A stretch of DNA of 64,000 nucleotides from Pseudovibrio sp. Ad37 (GTDB lineage: Bacteria; Pseudomonadota; Alphaproteobacteria; Rhizobiales; Stappiaceae): the NCBI RefSeq assembly GCF_001623075.1, contig NZ_LMCF01000012.1, positions 62,001 to 126,000 on the forward strand, written 5' to 3'. The notes below the pieces were generated by a model. It saw only the letters and a list, made by a program, of their open reading frames with translations. It was not told the origin of the DNA and ran no database searches. Both the position numbers and the translations under genes were made by a program. Within the stretch, counting starts at the first letter, position 1. Each line of letters begins with the position of its first letter. Positions 1-9,682 of this stretch are shown here, piece by piece.

Positions 1-612
1 ACGTCCAATCATTGCTCCTGGCTGGATATTGTCGTTATCGGATGCACCAAGCCACTGAGCTTTATCGCTAAGTCTGAAGTTGCTGGATGGCCGATATTTG
101 GTCAGTTTGCTAAGCTCCAACGGACAGTCTTTGTCAATCGACAGCGCAGAACTGATACTGGTCGTGTCGCTCAGGAAGTCGCTAAGCGCATGGCTCAAGG
201 CGATGCGATGGTGTTGTTTGCCGAAGGCACATCCAGCAATGGCAATGAAGTACTGCCATTCAGATCTGCACTGGTGGGGGCTGTTCATCACGCAATGAAT
301 GTCGGTGAAAAAGATGTTGCTTATGTGCAGCCTCTCTCAATTGCCTATACGCGCCTGCAAGGCATGCCAATGGGACGTTTCTGGCGCGCGCATGTTGCCT
401 GGTACGGCGACATGGTACTCGCTGGCCATCTCTGGTCTGTCATTAAAGAAGGCGGATTAGATGTTGATTTGACATGGGGAACTCCCGTTCCTATCGAAAA
501 AGCAACTAATCGCAAACGCTTAACGCGCGATTTGGAAGAGCAGGTCAGAGGGATGACCATAGAAGCATTGCAGGGAAATGGTCCCAAACAAGAAGAGCAG
601 GCTCAAACCTGA
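1..612 (+). CDS. 1-acyl-sn-glycerol-3-phosphate acyltransferase (PlsC-like), 5' end cut by window
   Basis: The frame is open from base 1, so the start lies outside the window. The first visible residues contain the acyltransferase motif NHCSWLD (HX4D, bases 7-27), the catalytic block of the PlsC/LPLAT family. A second family block, FAEGTSS, follows near codon 75 and helps bind the glycerol phosphate. Family members transfer an acyl chain to lysophosphatidic acid, giving phosphatidic acid at the inner membrane. The C-terminal part is basic and polar. The gene stands just upstream of miaB, a pairing common in Rhizobiales. It could equally be an ornithine-lipid type (OlsA-like) acyltransferase; the motifs do not separate the two. 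Confidence 0.88.
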   Translation, partial: TSNHCSWLDIVVIGCTKPLSFIAKSEVAGWPIFGQFAKLQRTVFVNRQRRTDTGRVAQEVAKRMAQGDAMVLFAEGTSSNGNEVLPFRSALVGAVHHAMNVGEKDVAYVQPLSIAYTRLQGMPMGRFWRAHVAWYGDMVLAGHLWSVIKEGGLDVDLTWGTPVPIEKATNRKRLTRDLEEQVRGMTIEALQGNGPKQEEQAQT

Positions 613-769
613 ACAAGACAAGGCTTCTCTTTCAGCGTAAAACAGAGTAAAGCTCTCCGAAATTCTAAAAATGACGAGCTGACGTTGCTGATGAAATAGG
701 CAGGTGCGCTCGAATTGCTGGGCATTAGAAAAAGAAGATACTCCGGCAGCAGATCCACTTGAGGATTTA

Positions 770-2182
770 ATGGATAACCTAGTAGAAAACGAAAACCTGA
801 GCCAATCCGAAAAAACTGCGGAGGCGCTCGACAAAACCGAAGCGACCCGTAAGGTTTTCATCAAGACCTATGGCTGTCAGATGAACGTCTACGACTCCGA
901 TCGTATGAACGACGCGCTGAGCAACGATGGTTACGTTAAAACAGAAAATCCGGATGATGCGGATCTGGTTATCCTGAACACCTGCCACATTCGCGAGAAG
1001 GCGGCCGAAAAGGTTTACTCTGAACTTGGCCGTATCCGTAAGTTGAAAGAAGCGAAAGCCAAAGACGGCAAGCAGATGATGGTGTCTGTCGCCGGCTGTG
1101 TCGCTCAGGCTGAAGGTGCGGAGATTTCTCGCCGAGCGCCTATTGTTGACCTTGTTGTTGGCCCTCAGTCATACCACCGCCTTCCAGAGTTGCTGAACCG
1201 CGCATCCAATGGGTCAAAGGTCGTTGAGACAGAGTTTGATATTCAGGAAAAATTCAAACACCTCGCAACACCTTCCAAGGAAGCAGTCCGCAAGCGTGGT
1301 GTCACTGCATTTGTGACCGTTCAGGAAGGTTGCGATAAGTTCTGCACTTTCTGTGTGGTGCCATACACTCGCGGTGCTGAAGTCTCTCGTAAGGTTGAGC
1401 AGATTGTCATGGAAACCGAGCGCTTGGCAGCTGCTGGTGTCCGTGAAGTGACATTACTTGGTCAGAACGTCAACGCATGGCACGGTGAAGGTCCAGATGG
1501 CCGTGAATGGGGCCTTGGTGAGCTTCTGTTCCGTCTGGCAAAGATCGACGGCATTGAGCGCTTGCGCTACACCACGTCCCACCCAAGGGATATGGAAGAC
1601 AGCCTGATTGCAGCCCATCGTGATCTTGATACTCTGATGCCTTATCTGCATTTGCCAGTTCAGTCCGGGTCCGATGCGATCCTGAAGGCAATGAGCCGCA
1701 AACACACCCGTGATGACTACTTCCGTCTGATCGACCGCATTCGCGAAGCGCGTGATGATATCGCACTCTCCGGCGACTTTATCGTTGGTTTCCCGGGCGA
1801 GACTGATCAGGATCACAAAGACACTCTGGATTTGATCCGCCGCGTCACCTATGGCTCTGCATTCTCCTTCAAATATAGCCCGCGCCCGGGTACTCCGGGT
1901 GCAACACTGGAAGAGCAGATCGACGAGCGAGTGAAGTCCGAGCGTCTGGCAGAATTGCAAGACCTGCTCAGCACCCAGCAAAAAGACTTCAATGCGTCAT
2001 TGATTGGCAAAACAATTGATGTACTGTTTGAGAAGGAAGGCCGCAGAGAAGGTCAACTTGCAGGTCGTTCACCTTGGCTCCAGCCAGTTCATGTAAATGC
2101 GCCGTTGGACCTGTATGGTGAAATCAGATCAGTAGAAATTGTCGCTGCCAGCGCAAATAGTCTGGAAGGCCGCCTTGTTTAG
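770..2182 (+). CDS. miaB: tRNA-2-methylthio-N6-dimethylallyladenosine synthase MiaB
   Basis: Radical-SAM methylthiotransferase that adds the 2-methylthio group to i6A37 of tRNAs reading codons that start with U. Cysteines 36, 72 and 110 of the N-terminal UPF0004 domain (TYGCQMN, NTCHIR, VAGC) would hold the auxiliary Fe-S cluster. The CX3CX2C set C188, C192 and C195 (GCDKFCTFC) holds the SAM cluster. A TRAM domain occupies the last 60 or so residues. The frame is open from a GTG at 704, but ATG 770 has a GAGG six bases upstream and gives a family-like 471 residues. It heads the miaB-phoH-ybeY-corC-lnt cluster. A second methylthiotransferase, mtaB, lies at 41.2 kb. Confidence 0.95.
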   Translation: MDNLVENENLSQSEKTAEALDKTEATRKVFIKTYGCQMNVYDSDRMNDALSNDGYVKTENPDDADLVILNTCHIREKAAEKVYSELGRIRKLKEAKAKDGKQMMVSVAGCVAQAEGAEISRRAPIVDLVVGPQSYHRLPELLNRASNGSKVVETEFDIQEKFKHLATPSKEAVRKRGVTAFVTVQEGCDKFCTFCVVPYTRGAEVSRKVEQIVMETERLAAAGVREVTLLGQNVNAWHGEGPDGREWGLGELLFRLAKIDGIERLRYTTSHPRDMEDSLIAAHRDLDTLMPYLHLPVQSGSDAILKAMSRKHTRDDYFRLIDRIREARDDIALSGDFIVGFPGETDQDHKDTLDLIRRVTYGSAFSFKYSPRPGTPGATLEEQIDERVKSERLAELQDLLSTQQKDFNASLIGKTIDVLFEKEGRREGQLAGRSPWLQPVHVNAPLDLYGEIRSVEIVAASANSLEGRLV

Positions 2183-2272
2183 GTGCATGATGCTCCCAGA
2201 TTCTCGCGTAAAAGCGAACGGAGGCATTATTTGAAGGGCAGAGCCCAGACAACGTCCGCTTCAAGGACGGCC

Positions 2273-3337
2273 ATGCGCCCCATTGCGGCATCAGATATGA
2301 TGCATGTGGTATTGGCATTCGAAGACAATAGGCTTGTGAGCGATCTGTTCGGTCAGTTCGACCAGAACCTTGCGCTGATTGAACAGCGGTTAGGTGTTGA
2401 GGCAGTCGCACACGGCAATCAGATCACTATTCGCGGTAATAAAACGTCAACAGAGCAGGCTAAGCTTGCTCTCGAGTCGCTTTATACGCGTCTTCAGGGT
2501 GGTCACGACATCACGCCTGGCGATGTTGATGGCGCAATCCGTCTGGCAGAAGTTGCTGAAGCGCAGCTTTCTCTGCCAACGATGGAACCCAAGTCTCGCA
2601 TGGCATTTGCGCAGATCGCAACGCGCCGCAAAACACTGGTTGCCAGAACAGCCGCTCAGGATGCTTATATCCGGGCAATGGATCGTTCTGATTTGACATT
2701 TGGCGTTGGCCCTGCTGGTACAGGTAAAACCTTCCTTGCGGTTGCATACGCAGCTGCATTGCTGGAGCGTGGTGAGATTGATCGCATGATCCTGTCCCGC
2801 CCAGCTGTTGAAGCTGGCGAACGTCTCGGCTTCTTGCCGGGTGACATGAAGGATAAGGTCGATCCATATTTGCGCCCGCTGTACGATGGCCTCAACGAGA
2901 TGATGGCACCGGAAAAGCTGGAACGCGGCTTGGAAAGCGGCATGATTGAAGTTGCACCCCTCGCATTCATGCGTGGCCGCACGCTGTCCAACGCGATCGT
3001 TATTCTCGATGAAGCCCAGAATACGACGACGATGCAGATGAAGATGTTCCTGACTCGCTTGGGTGAAAACTCAAAGATGATCGTGACAGGAGATCCGAGT
3101 CAGGTCGACTTGCCTCCGGGCCAGATGTCCGGGTTACGTGAGGCCATGAAAATTCTGAGTGGCGTCGAAGGTATCTCTCGCGTGGACTTCACAGAGAGTG
3201 ATGTTGTTCGTCATGAGTTGGTGGCGCGTATCGTAGGCGCTTACGACAATGATAGCCGCCGCCGGTTGGAAGCCAAAGAACGCAGGCAAGCTGAAGAGGC
3301 TGCCAAGGCAAACGAAGAGCAAGGCTCTCAGGAATGA
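2273..3337 (+). CDS. PhoH family ATPase (YbeZ-like)
   Basis: PhoH-type P-loop ATPase, thought to act with YbeY in RNA and ribosome metabolism. An N-terminal KH-like region precedes Walker A GPAGTGKT and the Walker B-like [16 protein letters not shown] is the usual sensor motif. Three in-frame starts are possible: GTG 2183, directly after the miaB stop with a distant GGAAGG; TTG 2231, with GGAGG six bases upstream; and ATG 2273, with AAGGA five bases upstream. I chose 2273 because it gives 354 residues, the usual family length, but the choice is open. The stop overlaps the ybeY start by four bases, implying coupled translation. Confidence 0.9.
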   Translation: MRPIAASDMMHVVLAFEDNRLVSDLFGQFDQNLALIEQRLGVEAVAHGNQITIRGNKTSTEQAKLALESLYTRLQGGHDITPGDVDGAIRLAEVAEAQLSLPTMEPKSRMAFAQIATRRKTLVARTAAQDAYIRAMDRSDLTFGVGPAGTGKTFLAVAYAAALLERGEIDRMILSRPAVEAGERLGFLPGDMKDKVDPYLRPLYDGLNEMMAPEKLERGLESGMIEVAPLAFMRGRTLSNAIVILDEAQNTTTMQMKMFLTRLGENSKMIVTGDPSQVDLPPGQMSGLREAMKILSGVEGISRVDFTESDVVRHELVARIVGAYDNDSRRRLEAKERRQAEEAAKANEEQGSQE

Positions 3338-3840
3338 ACGCAGCTTGCCCGGTACACATCGACCTGCTGATTGAAGCAGGCGATTGGGAGAGTGAAGAAT
3401 TATTGGAAGTGATTGCTGAAAAAGCAATCGCCGCCGCTTTTGAAACAAGTGAGCTGAGTGTAATAGAAAACACAGAAGTTTCTCTCGTCTTCACCGATGA
3501 TGCCCATATTCAGGATCTGAATAAGATGTGGCGCGAGAAGGACAAGCCAACGAACGTCTTGTCTTTTCCGGGAGATGATAGCGAAGAGCCACCATTCGGC
3601 CCGCTATTAGGTGATATTATTATTGCAAAAGAGACGGTAAAGCGCGAAGCTGTAGAGCTTGAAATTCCATTTGAACACCATCTGATTCATCTTATTGTTC
3701 ATGGAACCCTTCATCTTTTTGGATTTGATCACCAAATAGATGAGGAAGCGGAAGAAATGGAAGCGGAAGAACGCCTGATTTTGGCGAGCTTACAAATCCC
3801 CGATCCATACAAAGATGCGCCATTATCGGCAGATAAATAA
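3334..3840 (+). CDS. ybeY: endoribonuclease YbeY, rRNA maturation factor
   Basis: Metal-dependent single-strand endoribonuclease required for 16S rRNA 3'-end maturation and 70S quality control. The zinc motif [11 protein letters not shown] supplies H123, H127 and H133. The conserved substrate-groove segment with NVLSFPGDD lies near residue 75. At 168 residues it has the normal length, with an acidic tail after the zinc site. The ATG overlaps the phoH stop (ATGA), so it is almost certainly cotranscribed and translationally coupled with phoH. The phoH-ybeY-corC order is conserved across Proteobacteria. Confidence 0.95.
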   Translation: MNAACPVHIDLLIEAGDWESEELLEVIAEKAIAAAFETSELSVIENTEVSLVFTDDAHIQDLNKMWREKDKPTNVLSFPGDDSEEPPFGPLLGDIIIAKETVKREAVELEIPFEHHLIHLIVHGTLHLFGFDHQIDEEAEEMEAEERLILASLQIPDPYKDAPLSADK

Positions 3841-3882
3841 CCCCTGGTATTCACGGTGAATATGGGGAACAACGAGAGAGAG

Positions 3883-5034
3883 ATGAGCCCGGAACCTCGA
3901 AGTACAGAAGGTGCAAGCACCTCCGTTCAGGCCGAAACTGTAGAGCCTGCAAGTAGTACCGGCACAGCTGTTGCCGAAGATACCTCTGAGCCACAAGCGA
4001 TGAAGCCTGGTGTCCTGACCAGGCTGAAATCAAAACTGAACCCGTTTAGAGGTTTCCGAAGAAGCGCGGCTGTTTCATTGCGCGAAGATTTGGAAGATGA
4101 ACTCGCCCGCGATAGTGAAGGTGCTGATGCTGCTTTCACTAAGGAAGAGCGGGAGTTGCTGACAAACATCCTCCAAATGCGCGAATCTCGAGTTGAAGAT
4201 GTCATGATCCCACGGGCCGATATTGAGGCCGTGGAAGATACAACGACAATTGGTCAGGTGATGGCCTTGTTCAGGGCGTCCGGCCACTCTCGTATGCCTG
4301 TTTATCATGACAATCTGGATGATCCGCGAGGCATGGTCCACATCAAGGACTTGATGTCCTACTTCGTCGAGTTGGCTGTAAAAGCCAAGAAGACCGATGT
4401 GCCTTTGACCTTGGTGAAACCAGAAAAGAACTCCTCCGAGAAATCGACAGAAGAAAAGTCGCTGCTCGATTTGTCTTGTGTTGATCTCTCAACACCATTG
4501 AACGCGACAGGCCTGATCCGGCCTCTGCACTTTGTGCCTCCATCCATGTCTTCTTCTGACTTGATGAAGAAGATGCAGGTAACCCGAGTACAGATGGCGC
4601 TTGTGATCGATGAATACGGTGGAACCGACGGCCTCGTGTCACTTGAGGATATCGTTGAGACTGTGGTTGGTGACATTGAAGATGAGCATGATAAGGACGA
4701 AGAAGAACTTATCATGAATGTCAGCCCGGGTGTTTGGGTAGTTGACCCTAGAATTGATCTGGAAGACCTTCAGAAAGAGCTCGGAGCAGATTTCAAGCTC
4801 GTCGAAGAGCAGACAGAAGAAGTGGACACGCTTGGTGGTCTGCTGTTCTCTATTTTGGACAGGGTTCCGGTTCGCGGTGAGTTGATTATAGATAAGACCT
4901 TGCCAGCCTTCGAGTTCGAAGTAATTGATGCTGACTTGCGCCGTATCAAACGCCTTCGTATTTCCAAGCGTCGGGTTGATCAACGCGTGGCAGTTCAGAG
5001 AATACGCCCACGCAGGCCGGAAGCTGCAGAATAA
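3883..5034 (+). CDS. CorC/HlyC family CBS-domain protein
   Basis: Cytosolic CBS-pair protein of the CorC/TlyC type, annotated as a magnesium/cobalt efflux accessory factor or hemolysin-like protein. Residues 1-60 form a low-complexity acidic and Pro/Thr-rich extension. Then come the EERELLTNIL segment, the two CBS motifs (VMIPRADIEAVED; VQMALVIDEYGGTDGLVSLEDI) and a C-terminal CorC/HlyC domain (GVWVVDPRIDLEDL). There are no membrane segments, unlike the DUF21-containing relatives. GTG 3856 is an alternative start; ATG 3883 is preceded by a GAGAGAGAG run and is preferred. It sits 42 bases after ybeY and 45 before lnt, in the same operon. Confidence 0.88.
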   Translation: MSPEPRSTEGASTSVQAETVEPASSTGTAVAEDTSEPQAMKPGVLTRLKSKLNPFRGFRRSAAVSLREDLEDELARDSEGADAAFTKEERELLTNILQMRESRVEDVMIPRADIEAVEDTTTIGQVMALFRASGHSRMPVYHDNLDDPRGMVHIKDLMSYFVELAVKAKKTDVPLTLVKPEKNSSEKSTEEKSLLDLSCVDLSTPLNATGLIRPLHFVPPSMSSSDLMKKMQVTRVQMALVIDEYGGTDGLVSLEDIVETVVGDIEDEHDKDEEELIMNVSPGVWVVDPRIDLEDLQKELGADFKLVEEQTEEVDTLGGLLFSILDRVPVRGELIIDKTLPAFEFEVIDADLRRIKRLRISKRRVDQRVAVQRIRPRRPEAAE

Positions 5035-5079
5035 GCAGCACAAAATTGAATTTTTACCTATGACATTCGGGAGTGGGGA

Positions 5080-6690
5080 ATGGTCTCTGCCATTGATAAG
5101 TCTCGAACTCTGATAAGCAGTCTTCGGGAATTATCAGGGTGGAGACACGGACTTTTTGCTTTTGCAGGAGGAGTAGCATCTGCCTTTGCGTTCCCTCCTT
5201 ACGGGGCTTTTCCTATCCTTTGGGTGACGTTGCCACTACTGATCCTTCTTCTTGATGGAGCAAGGGGTCAAACCGCAGATCGACGGAAAACCCGTTTTTT
5301 TGCGTTCTTTCGTGTTTCCTGGGCGTTTTTCTTCGGGTTCTTCCTGATTGGATTGTTCTGGATTGCAGAAGCGTTTCTCGTCGACGCAAAGAGCTACGCT
5401 TGGATGATCCCCTTCGCGCTGGTCATACTACCCGGCGGTCTTGCTTTGATCCCGTCATTGGTGTTGGGCGGGGCTTCCTTATTCTGGACGCATGGGGTCT
5501 CACGTATTCTGCTTTTTGTGGTTGCTTTAGCTCTTTCCAACTGGCTGCGTGGGCACATGCTGACAGGTTTCCCATGGAATGTGTGGGGCTATGCCTTTGC
5601 CGAAAACCTGACGCTGATGCAAAGCTTCTCTGCCTTGGGAATTTACGGTGTTGGTTTTCTTGTGTTGTTCCTGTTTTCGATGCCTGTTGTGCTGATTGAC
5701 CAGAGGCGTAAGGCTGCTGCTGCCTATATCTCCGCGTGTGTGCTTGTATGGGCCGGCGTGGTTGCATACGGAACGAATAGGTTGCAGGCTCCTCAACAGG
5801 CGGTTGAAGGGCTTCAGGTGCTGGTAATACAACCCAATGTACCTCAAGCGGACAAGTGGAAGCCTGAGAACAGACAAAGACTCCTACCGCTCTATCTTCA
5901 GCAAACACAGCAAGCGCTTTCCGAGCTGAAACTGGATACCGAGACCCTCATCTTCTGGCCTGAATCAGCTTTTCCATTCCTGCTGGATGAGGAACCAGGG
6001 GCTCTGGAGGCCATCGGAGCCATGCTTCCCCAAAATACTATGTTGATTACAGGTGGTATTCGCCGCGAACTGTCCGAGAACGGGAATCTCTTTTTTAACA
6101 GTACTTTTGTTGTGTCAGACGAAGGTGCACTCATAGATATCTATGACAAAGTGCGGTTGGTTCCGTTCGGGGAATATTTGCCAAAACGCTGGCTTCTACA
6201 ATCCATTGGTGTGGAGCGCCTTGTTCCGGCTCCAGCAGATTTTACTGCAGGGACGCGGCACAAAAAAATAGATTTAAAAAATTCACTTAGTTTCCAGCCC
6301 CTGATTTGTTATGAGGCAATCTTCCCGCAAACTGTTCTGCCTGTATCTGAGCGACCTAACTTGCTCGTAAATCTAACGAATGACGGATGGTTTGGTGAAA
6401 CAGCAGGTCCATACCAACATTTAGCACAGGCAAGAATTAGAGCAGTTGAACAAGGCGTGCCGTTGGTGCGAGCTGCAAATACTGGTATTTCCAGTCTAGT
6501 AGATTCCAATGGTAGAATACTCGCAGAAGTTGTTCTAAATAAAAAAGGTAGTTTCAATAGGGAATTGCCTAAAATACTAAGACCCACGCCTTACGTGAGG
6601 GTGGGTGATTCAATTTTTTGGGGAATTATTCTAGTAGTTGTTAGTCTCCTATTGGTGATGGAGAAATTATTACCTACCCGTAGAGATTGA
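5080..6690 (+). CDS. lnt: apolipoprotein N-acyltransferase Lnt
   Basis: Inner-membrane enzyme that N-acylates the lipoprotein cysteine, the last step of lipoprotein maturation. Residues 20-230 contain six or so hydrophobic membrane segments. The periplasmic nitrilase domain follows, with its triad visible as E295 (FWPESAF), K357 (YDKVRLVPFGEYLP) and C410 (LICYEAIFP). A final membrane helix lies near residues 510-530. The 536-residue length is normal. From about base 6230 the gene becomes distinctly AT-rich and uses TTA, ATA and AGA codons rarely seen in its first half, yet the reading frame and motifs stay intact. In Sinorhizobium the homologue ActA is an acid-tolerance gene next to phrR, the same neighbour as here. 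Confidence 0.95.
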   Translation: MVSAIDKSRTLISSLRELSGWRHGLFAFAGGVASAFAFPPYGAFPILWVTLPLLILLLDGARGQTADRRKTRFFAFFRVSWAFFFGFFLIGLFWIAEAFLVDAKSYAWMIPFALVILPGGLALIPSLVLGGASLFWTHGVSRILLFVVALALSNWLRGHMLTGFPWNVWGYAFAENLTLMQSFSALGIYGVGFLVLFLFSMPVVLIDQRRKAAAAYISACVLVWAGVVAYGTNRLQAPQQAVEGLQVLVIQPNVPQADKWKPENRQRLLPLYLQQTQQALSELKLDTETLIFWPESAFPFLLDEEPGALEAIGAMLPQNTMLITGGIRRELSENGNLFFNSTFVVSDEGALIDIYDKVRLVPFGEYLPKRWLLQSIGVERLVPAPADFTAGTRHKKIDLKNSLSFQPLICYEAIFPQTVLPVSERPNLLVNLTNDGWFGETAGPYQHLAQARIRAVEQGVPLVRAANTGISSLVDSNGRILAEVVLNKKGSFNRELPKILRPTPYVRVGDSIFWGIILVVVSLLLVMEKLLPTRRD

Positions 6691-6930
6691 CGAATGCACG
6701 CAAATGTCGTCATCTAATACACGTAAAGGTTTTCGTCTGGATCGTCAGATTTGGCCTCAAAAAAACCTTATGGGCCTGCCACCGATGCCTCTGTCAGAGG
6801 TTGTTTTGGCAATAGTCGAAATGCAGGTTTGATGAATTGCGTTCTTGCGAGAGTTGCTGAAATGCGCTCTCGTTTAAATAAAAACCCACGGTAAGGCACC
6901 GTAAAAAACCAAAGAAGAGGGCCTTTGATA

Positions 6931-7338
6931 ATGCCCAGCAAAAAAGCACCAAACCCTATCGATATTCATGTCGGCAGCCGTGTACGTTTGCGCCGCATGA
7001 TGCTTGGCATGAGTCAGGAAAAACTTGGCGAAAGCCTTGGTATTACATTCCAGCAAATCCAGAAGTATGAAAAAGGGACCAACCGGATTGGTGCAAGCCG
7101 CTTGCAGCACATTGCGACCATTCTGAAAGTGCCTGTCGCCTTTTTCTTCGAAGATGCTCCGGGAACCCCGGATGAGACGCCTGGTGTTGGTGATAATCCA
7201 CAAACCACATACGTCGTCGACTTTTTGTCATCTTCTGATGGTTTAGCTCTCAACAAGGCTTTCGTTCGTATAGAAAACCCGAAAGTTCGCAAAAAGGTTG
7301 TAGAGCTCGTCAAGAGTCTTGCTGGGGATGAAGATTAA
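6931..7338 (+). CDS. phrR: HTH XRE-family regulator, PhrR-like
   Basis: Small DNA-binding protein of 135 residues with a lambda-repressor-type helix-turn-helix in residues 15-70 (SQEKLGESLG, then FQQIQKYEKGTNRI) and a short C-terminal region of unknown role. The TTG at 6925 is in frame, but ATG 6931 has AGAGG upstream and is the natural start. In Sinorhizobium the gene beside actA (lnt) was described as the low-pH-inducible regulator phrR, and the lnt-HTH-metK order here matches. Its targets cannot be read from the sequence. A 240-base gap separates it from lnt, so it may have its own promoter. Confidence 0.8.
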   Translation: MPSKKAPNPIDIHVGSRVRLRRMMLGMSQEKLGESLGITFQQIQKYEKGTNRIGASRLQHIATILKVPVAFFFEDAPGTPDETPGVGDNPQTTYVVDFLSSSDGLALNKAFVRIENPKVRKKVVELVKSLAGDED

Positions 7339-7427
7339 GTTTGTGATCCGTAAAATTTCGCAATTCTCCGGTAATTTTGATCTAAATCTCTTGACGTAAT
7401 CGACATTCCTTGTTTGATGTAACACCA

Positions 7428-7452
7428 GAAGCGACGGATATGCCGTCGCTTC
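7428..7452 (+). promoter_or_regulatory. perfect hairpin in the metK leader
   Basis: GAAGCGACGG (7428-7437) and CCGTCGCTTC (7443-7452) form a perfect 10-bp stem with a 5-base loop, followed by an AT-rich run containing TTTTT. It lies 35 bases upstream of the metK ATG and 90 after the phrR stop. It may terminate phrR transcripts or act as an attenuator for metK. I could not match it to the SAM-II or SAM/SAH riboswitch layouts from memory. Confidence 0.5.
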
Positions 7453-7486
7453 AATTATATTTTTCTTCCCAGAAGGACGTTTGCCA

Positions 7487-8671
7487 ATGGCTCGTCAGAA
7501 CTACGTGTTCACGTCGGAATCGGTTTCAGAAGGCCATCCCGACAAAGTCTGCGATCGCGTTTCAGATACGATCGTAGACGCATTTCTAAAGGAAATGCCA
7601 GAAGCCCGTGTAGCGTGTGAAACGCTTGCAACAACAAATAAGCTTGTTATTGCAGGTGAGACCCGCGGCCCGGCCTCTCTCACAAAAGAATATTTGGCTC
7701 ACATTGCCCGCCTTGCTGTAAAGGATATCGGGTATGAGCAAGCCGGCTTTAATTGGAAAGACCTGGATGTTCAGGTTCTTTTGCATGGCCAGTCCGCTGA
7801 TATTGCTCAGGGCGTAGACGCTGCTGACAACAAGGACGAAGGCGCCGGCGATCAGGGTATTATGTTTGGTTACGCATGTCGCGAAACTGAAGAGCTGATG
7901 CCTGCTCCAATCTTATACTCCCATAAGATCCTGCGTTTGCTGGCAGATGCTCGCAAATCTGGCAACGAGCCGATGCTTGGTCCAGATGCGAAGAGTCAGG
8001 TTTCCATTCGCTATGAGGATGGTAAGCCTGTAGAGGCAACGTCCATCGTGCTGTCCACTCAGCATCTGGATGAAACCATGACATCTGATGATGTGCGTGC
8101 TGTTGTCGAACCGTACATCCGCGCAGCACTGCCGGGTGATTGGGTGACCAGCAACACCATCTGGCACATCAACCCAACCGGCAAGTTCGTTATCGGTGGT
8201 CCTGATGGCGATTGTGGACTCACAGGTCGTAAGATCATCGTGGATACATACGGCGGCGCAGCTCCACACGGTGGCGGCGCGTTCTCGGGTAAAGATCCGA
8301 CGAAGGTTGACCGCTCTGCTGCATACGCTGCTCGCTATCTCGCGAAAAACGTTGTGGCCGCTGATTTGGCAGACAAGTGCACCATTCAGCTGGCTTATGC
8401 GATTGGTATCGCTGAACCGCAATCAGTCTTCGTCAACCTGCATGGTACAGGTCGTGTTGATGGCGAACGTGTTGAAGCTGCAATCCGTGAAGTCATGAGC
8501 TTGACCCCACGCGGTATTCGCGAGCACCTCAATTTGAACAAGCCAATCTACGCACGTACAGCAGCCTACGGCCACTTTGGCCGCGAAGCTGAAGGTGATG
8601 GTGGTTTCTCTTGGGAGAAAATCGACCTTGTCCATAACCTGCGTGATGCTGTAGAGAAAGCCTACGCTTAA
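7487..8671 (+). CDS. metK: S-adenosylmethionine synthetase MetK
   Basis: Makes S-adenosylmethionine from methionine and ATP in the cytosol. Visible family motifs are the N-terminal ATP-binding [12 protein letters not shown], the central DQGIMFGYA and the phosphate-binding loop [19 protein letters not shown]. At 395 residues the length is normal. ATG 7487 is chosen over TTG 7481 because AGAAGGA lies nine bases upstream of the ATG. The product supplies the methyl donor used by trmB (next gene) and the radical-SAM enzymes miaB and mtaB in this window. A hairpin in the leader suggests regulation separate from phrR. Confidence 0.97.
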   Translation: MARQNYVFTSESVSEGHPDKVCDRVSDTIVDAFLKEMPEARVACETLATTNKLVIAGETRGPASLTKEYLAHIARLAVKDIGYEQAGFNWKDLDVQVLLHGQSADIAQGVDAADNKDEGAGDQGIMFGYACRETEELMPAPILYSHKILRLLADARKSGNEPMLGPDAKSQVSIRYEDGKPVEATSIVLSTQHLDETMTSDDVRAVVEPYIRAALPGDWVTSNTIWHINPTGKFVIGGPDGDCGLTGRKIIVDTYGGAAPHGGGAFSGKDPTKVDRSAAYAARYLAKNVVAADLADKCTIQLAYAIGIAEPQSVFVNLHGTGRVDGERVEAAIREVMSLTPRGIREHLNLNKPIYARTAAYGHFGREAEGDGGFSWEKIDLVHNLRDAVEKAYA

Positions 8672-8728
8672 CCTCTAACGCTAGAGAATGAACAGCTGGC
8701 CGGGGCAACCTCTGGCCTGCTTGTGTTT

Positions 8729-9439
8729 ATGAGAACGATGGTAGATCACTACAAAGGCTCTTTTTTCGGCCGCCGCGTCGGAAAACCAGCAAGTCCGCGA
8801 CAATCGCAGTTGCTTCAGGATGTTATGCCACAAGTGGCGTTGGACCTGACACAAACACCTCCAGAAAATCTGGCAGAGTTATTCCCCGTCCCAGTAAAGA
8901 GCGTATGTCTTGAAATTGGCTTTGGGGGATCTGAGCACCTAATTCATCGCGCCAGAGAAAATCCTGAAATCGGATTTATCGGGTGTGAGCCATTTAGCTC
9001 TGGCATTATCAAGGCTGTCTCCAGCATTGAAGAACACGGTCTCAAGAATATCCGTTTGTTTGATGATGACGCGGGTAAGTTGCTCGACTGGCTTCTGGCT
9101 GCATCATTGGATATGGCTTATCAGCTTTACCCAGATCCATGGCCAAAGAAGAAGCACTGGAAGCGTCGCTTTGTGAACCAGATCAATCTGACGCGCATTG
9201 CACGTGCTCTGAAGCCGGGCTGTGAATATCGATTTGCCAGCGATATCGACACCTATGTGGATTGGACGCTGTCCCATTGTCGCAGGCACCCGGCTTTTGA
9301 GTGGAGCGCCGAATGTGCTTCTGACTGGCGTACACCATGGAACAATTGGCCAGGTACGCGGTACGAACGCAAGGCACACCGTGAAGGTAGAATTGGCCGT
9401 TACCTGACATTTTTACGGGTTCAAGAGACGAAAACCTAA
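8729..9439 (+). CDS. trmB: tRNA (guanine-N7-)-methyltransferase TrmB
   Basis: SAM-dependent methyltransferase forming m7G46 in the tRNA variable loop. The SAM-binding motif LEIGFGGSEH and the family signature QLYPDPWPKKKHWKRRFV are both clear. The N-terminus (FFGRRVGKP) is typical of alphaproteobacterial TrmB. The start is uncertain: GTG 8723, ATG 8729 and ATG 8738 are all in frame and none has a strong Shine-Dalgarno sequence. It lies 57 bases after metK, whose product is its cosubstrate, and is followed by a 243-base gap with a terminator. It is probably the last gene of the miaB-metK block. Confidence 0.94.
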   Translation: MRTMVDHYKGSFFGRRVGKPASPRQSQLLQDVMPQVALDLTQTPPENLAELFPVPVKSVCLEIGFGGSEHLIHRARENPEIGFIGCEPFSSGIIKAVSSIEEHGLKNIRLFDDDAGKLLDWLLAASLDMAYQLYPDPWPKKKHWKRRFVNQINLTRIARALKPGCEYRFASDIDTYVDWTLSHCRRHPAFEWSAECASDWRTPWNNWPGTRYERKAHREGRIGRYLTFLRVQETKT

Positions 9440-9549
9440 AGGGGACTCGCTTTTGTCTGCGCTCATCTTTGATTTTCTGTTGCATACAGTGGTCAAATGA
9501 CTATATTGCAGAGCAAGAGTTCTCTATCGGCTCAGTTAAGAGCATTGAG

Positions 9550-9580
9550 GAGTGGGCCCCGAAAGGACCCGCTCTTTTTT
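9550..9580 (+). terminator. intrinsic terminator in the trmB-rimP gap
   Basis: GAGTGGGCCCC (9550-9560), GAAA loop, GGACCCGCTC (9565-9574), then six T. The stem has one C/A mismatch and one G-T pair. It lies 110 bases after trmB and 102 before rimP. It could end trmB transcripts, or act as an attenuator in a rimP leader transcribed from further upstream. Confidence 0.75.
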
Positions 9581-9682
9581 ATTAGCTAAGTCGGTAGTGA
9601 TGCCTGACTGTCGAAATTCAGGTATCCGAAATAACTGCCAAAGACACTAAGCATGTCTTTGCATTAAGACGATAGGTACCAA

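Noticed and set aside
7391-7420. TTGACG at 7391 as a metK promoter
   Set aside because: At 16-18 bases spacing no acceptable -10 hexamer follows, so the match is to half a promoter only.
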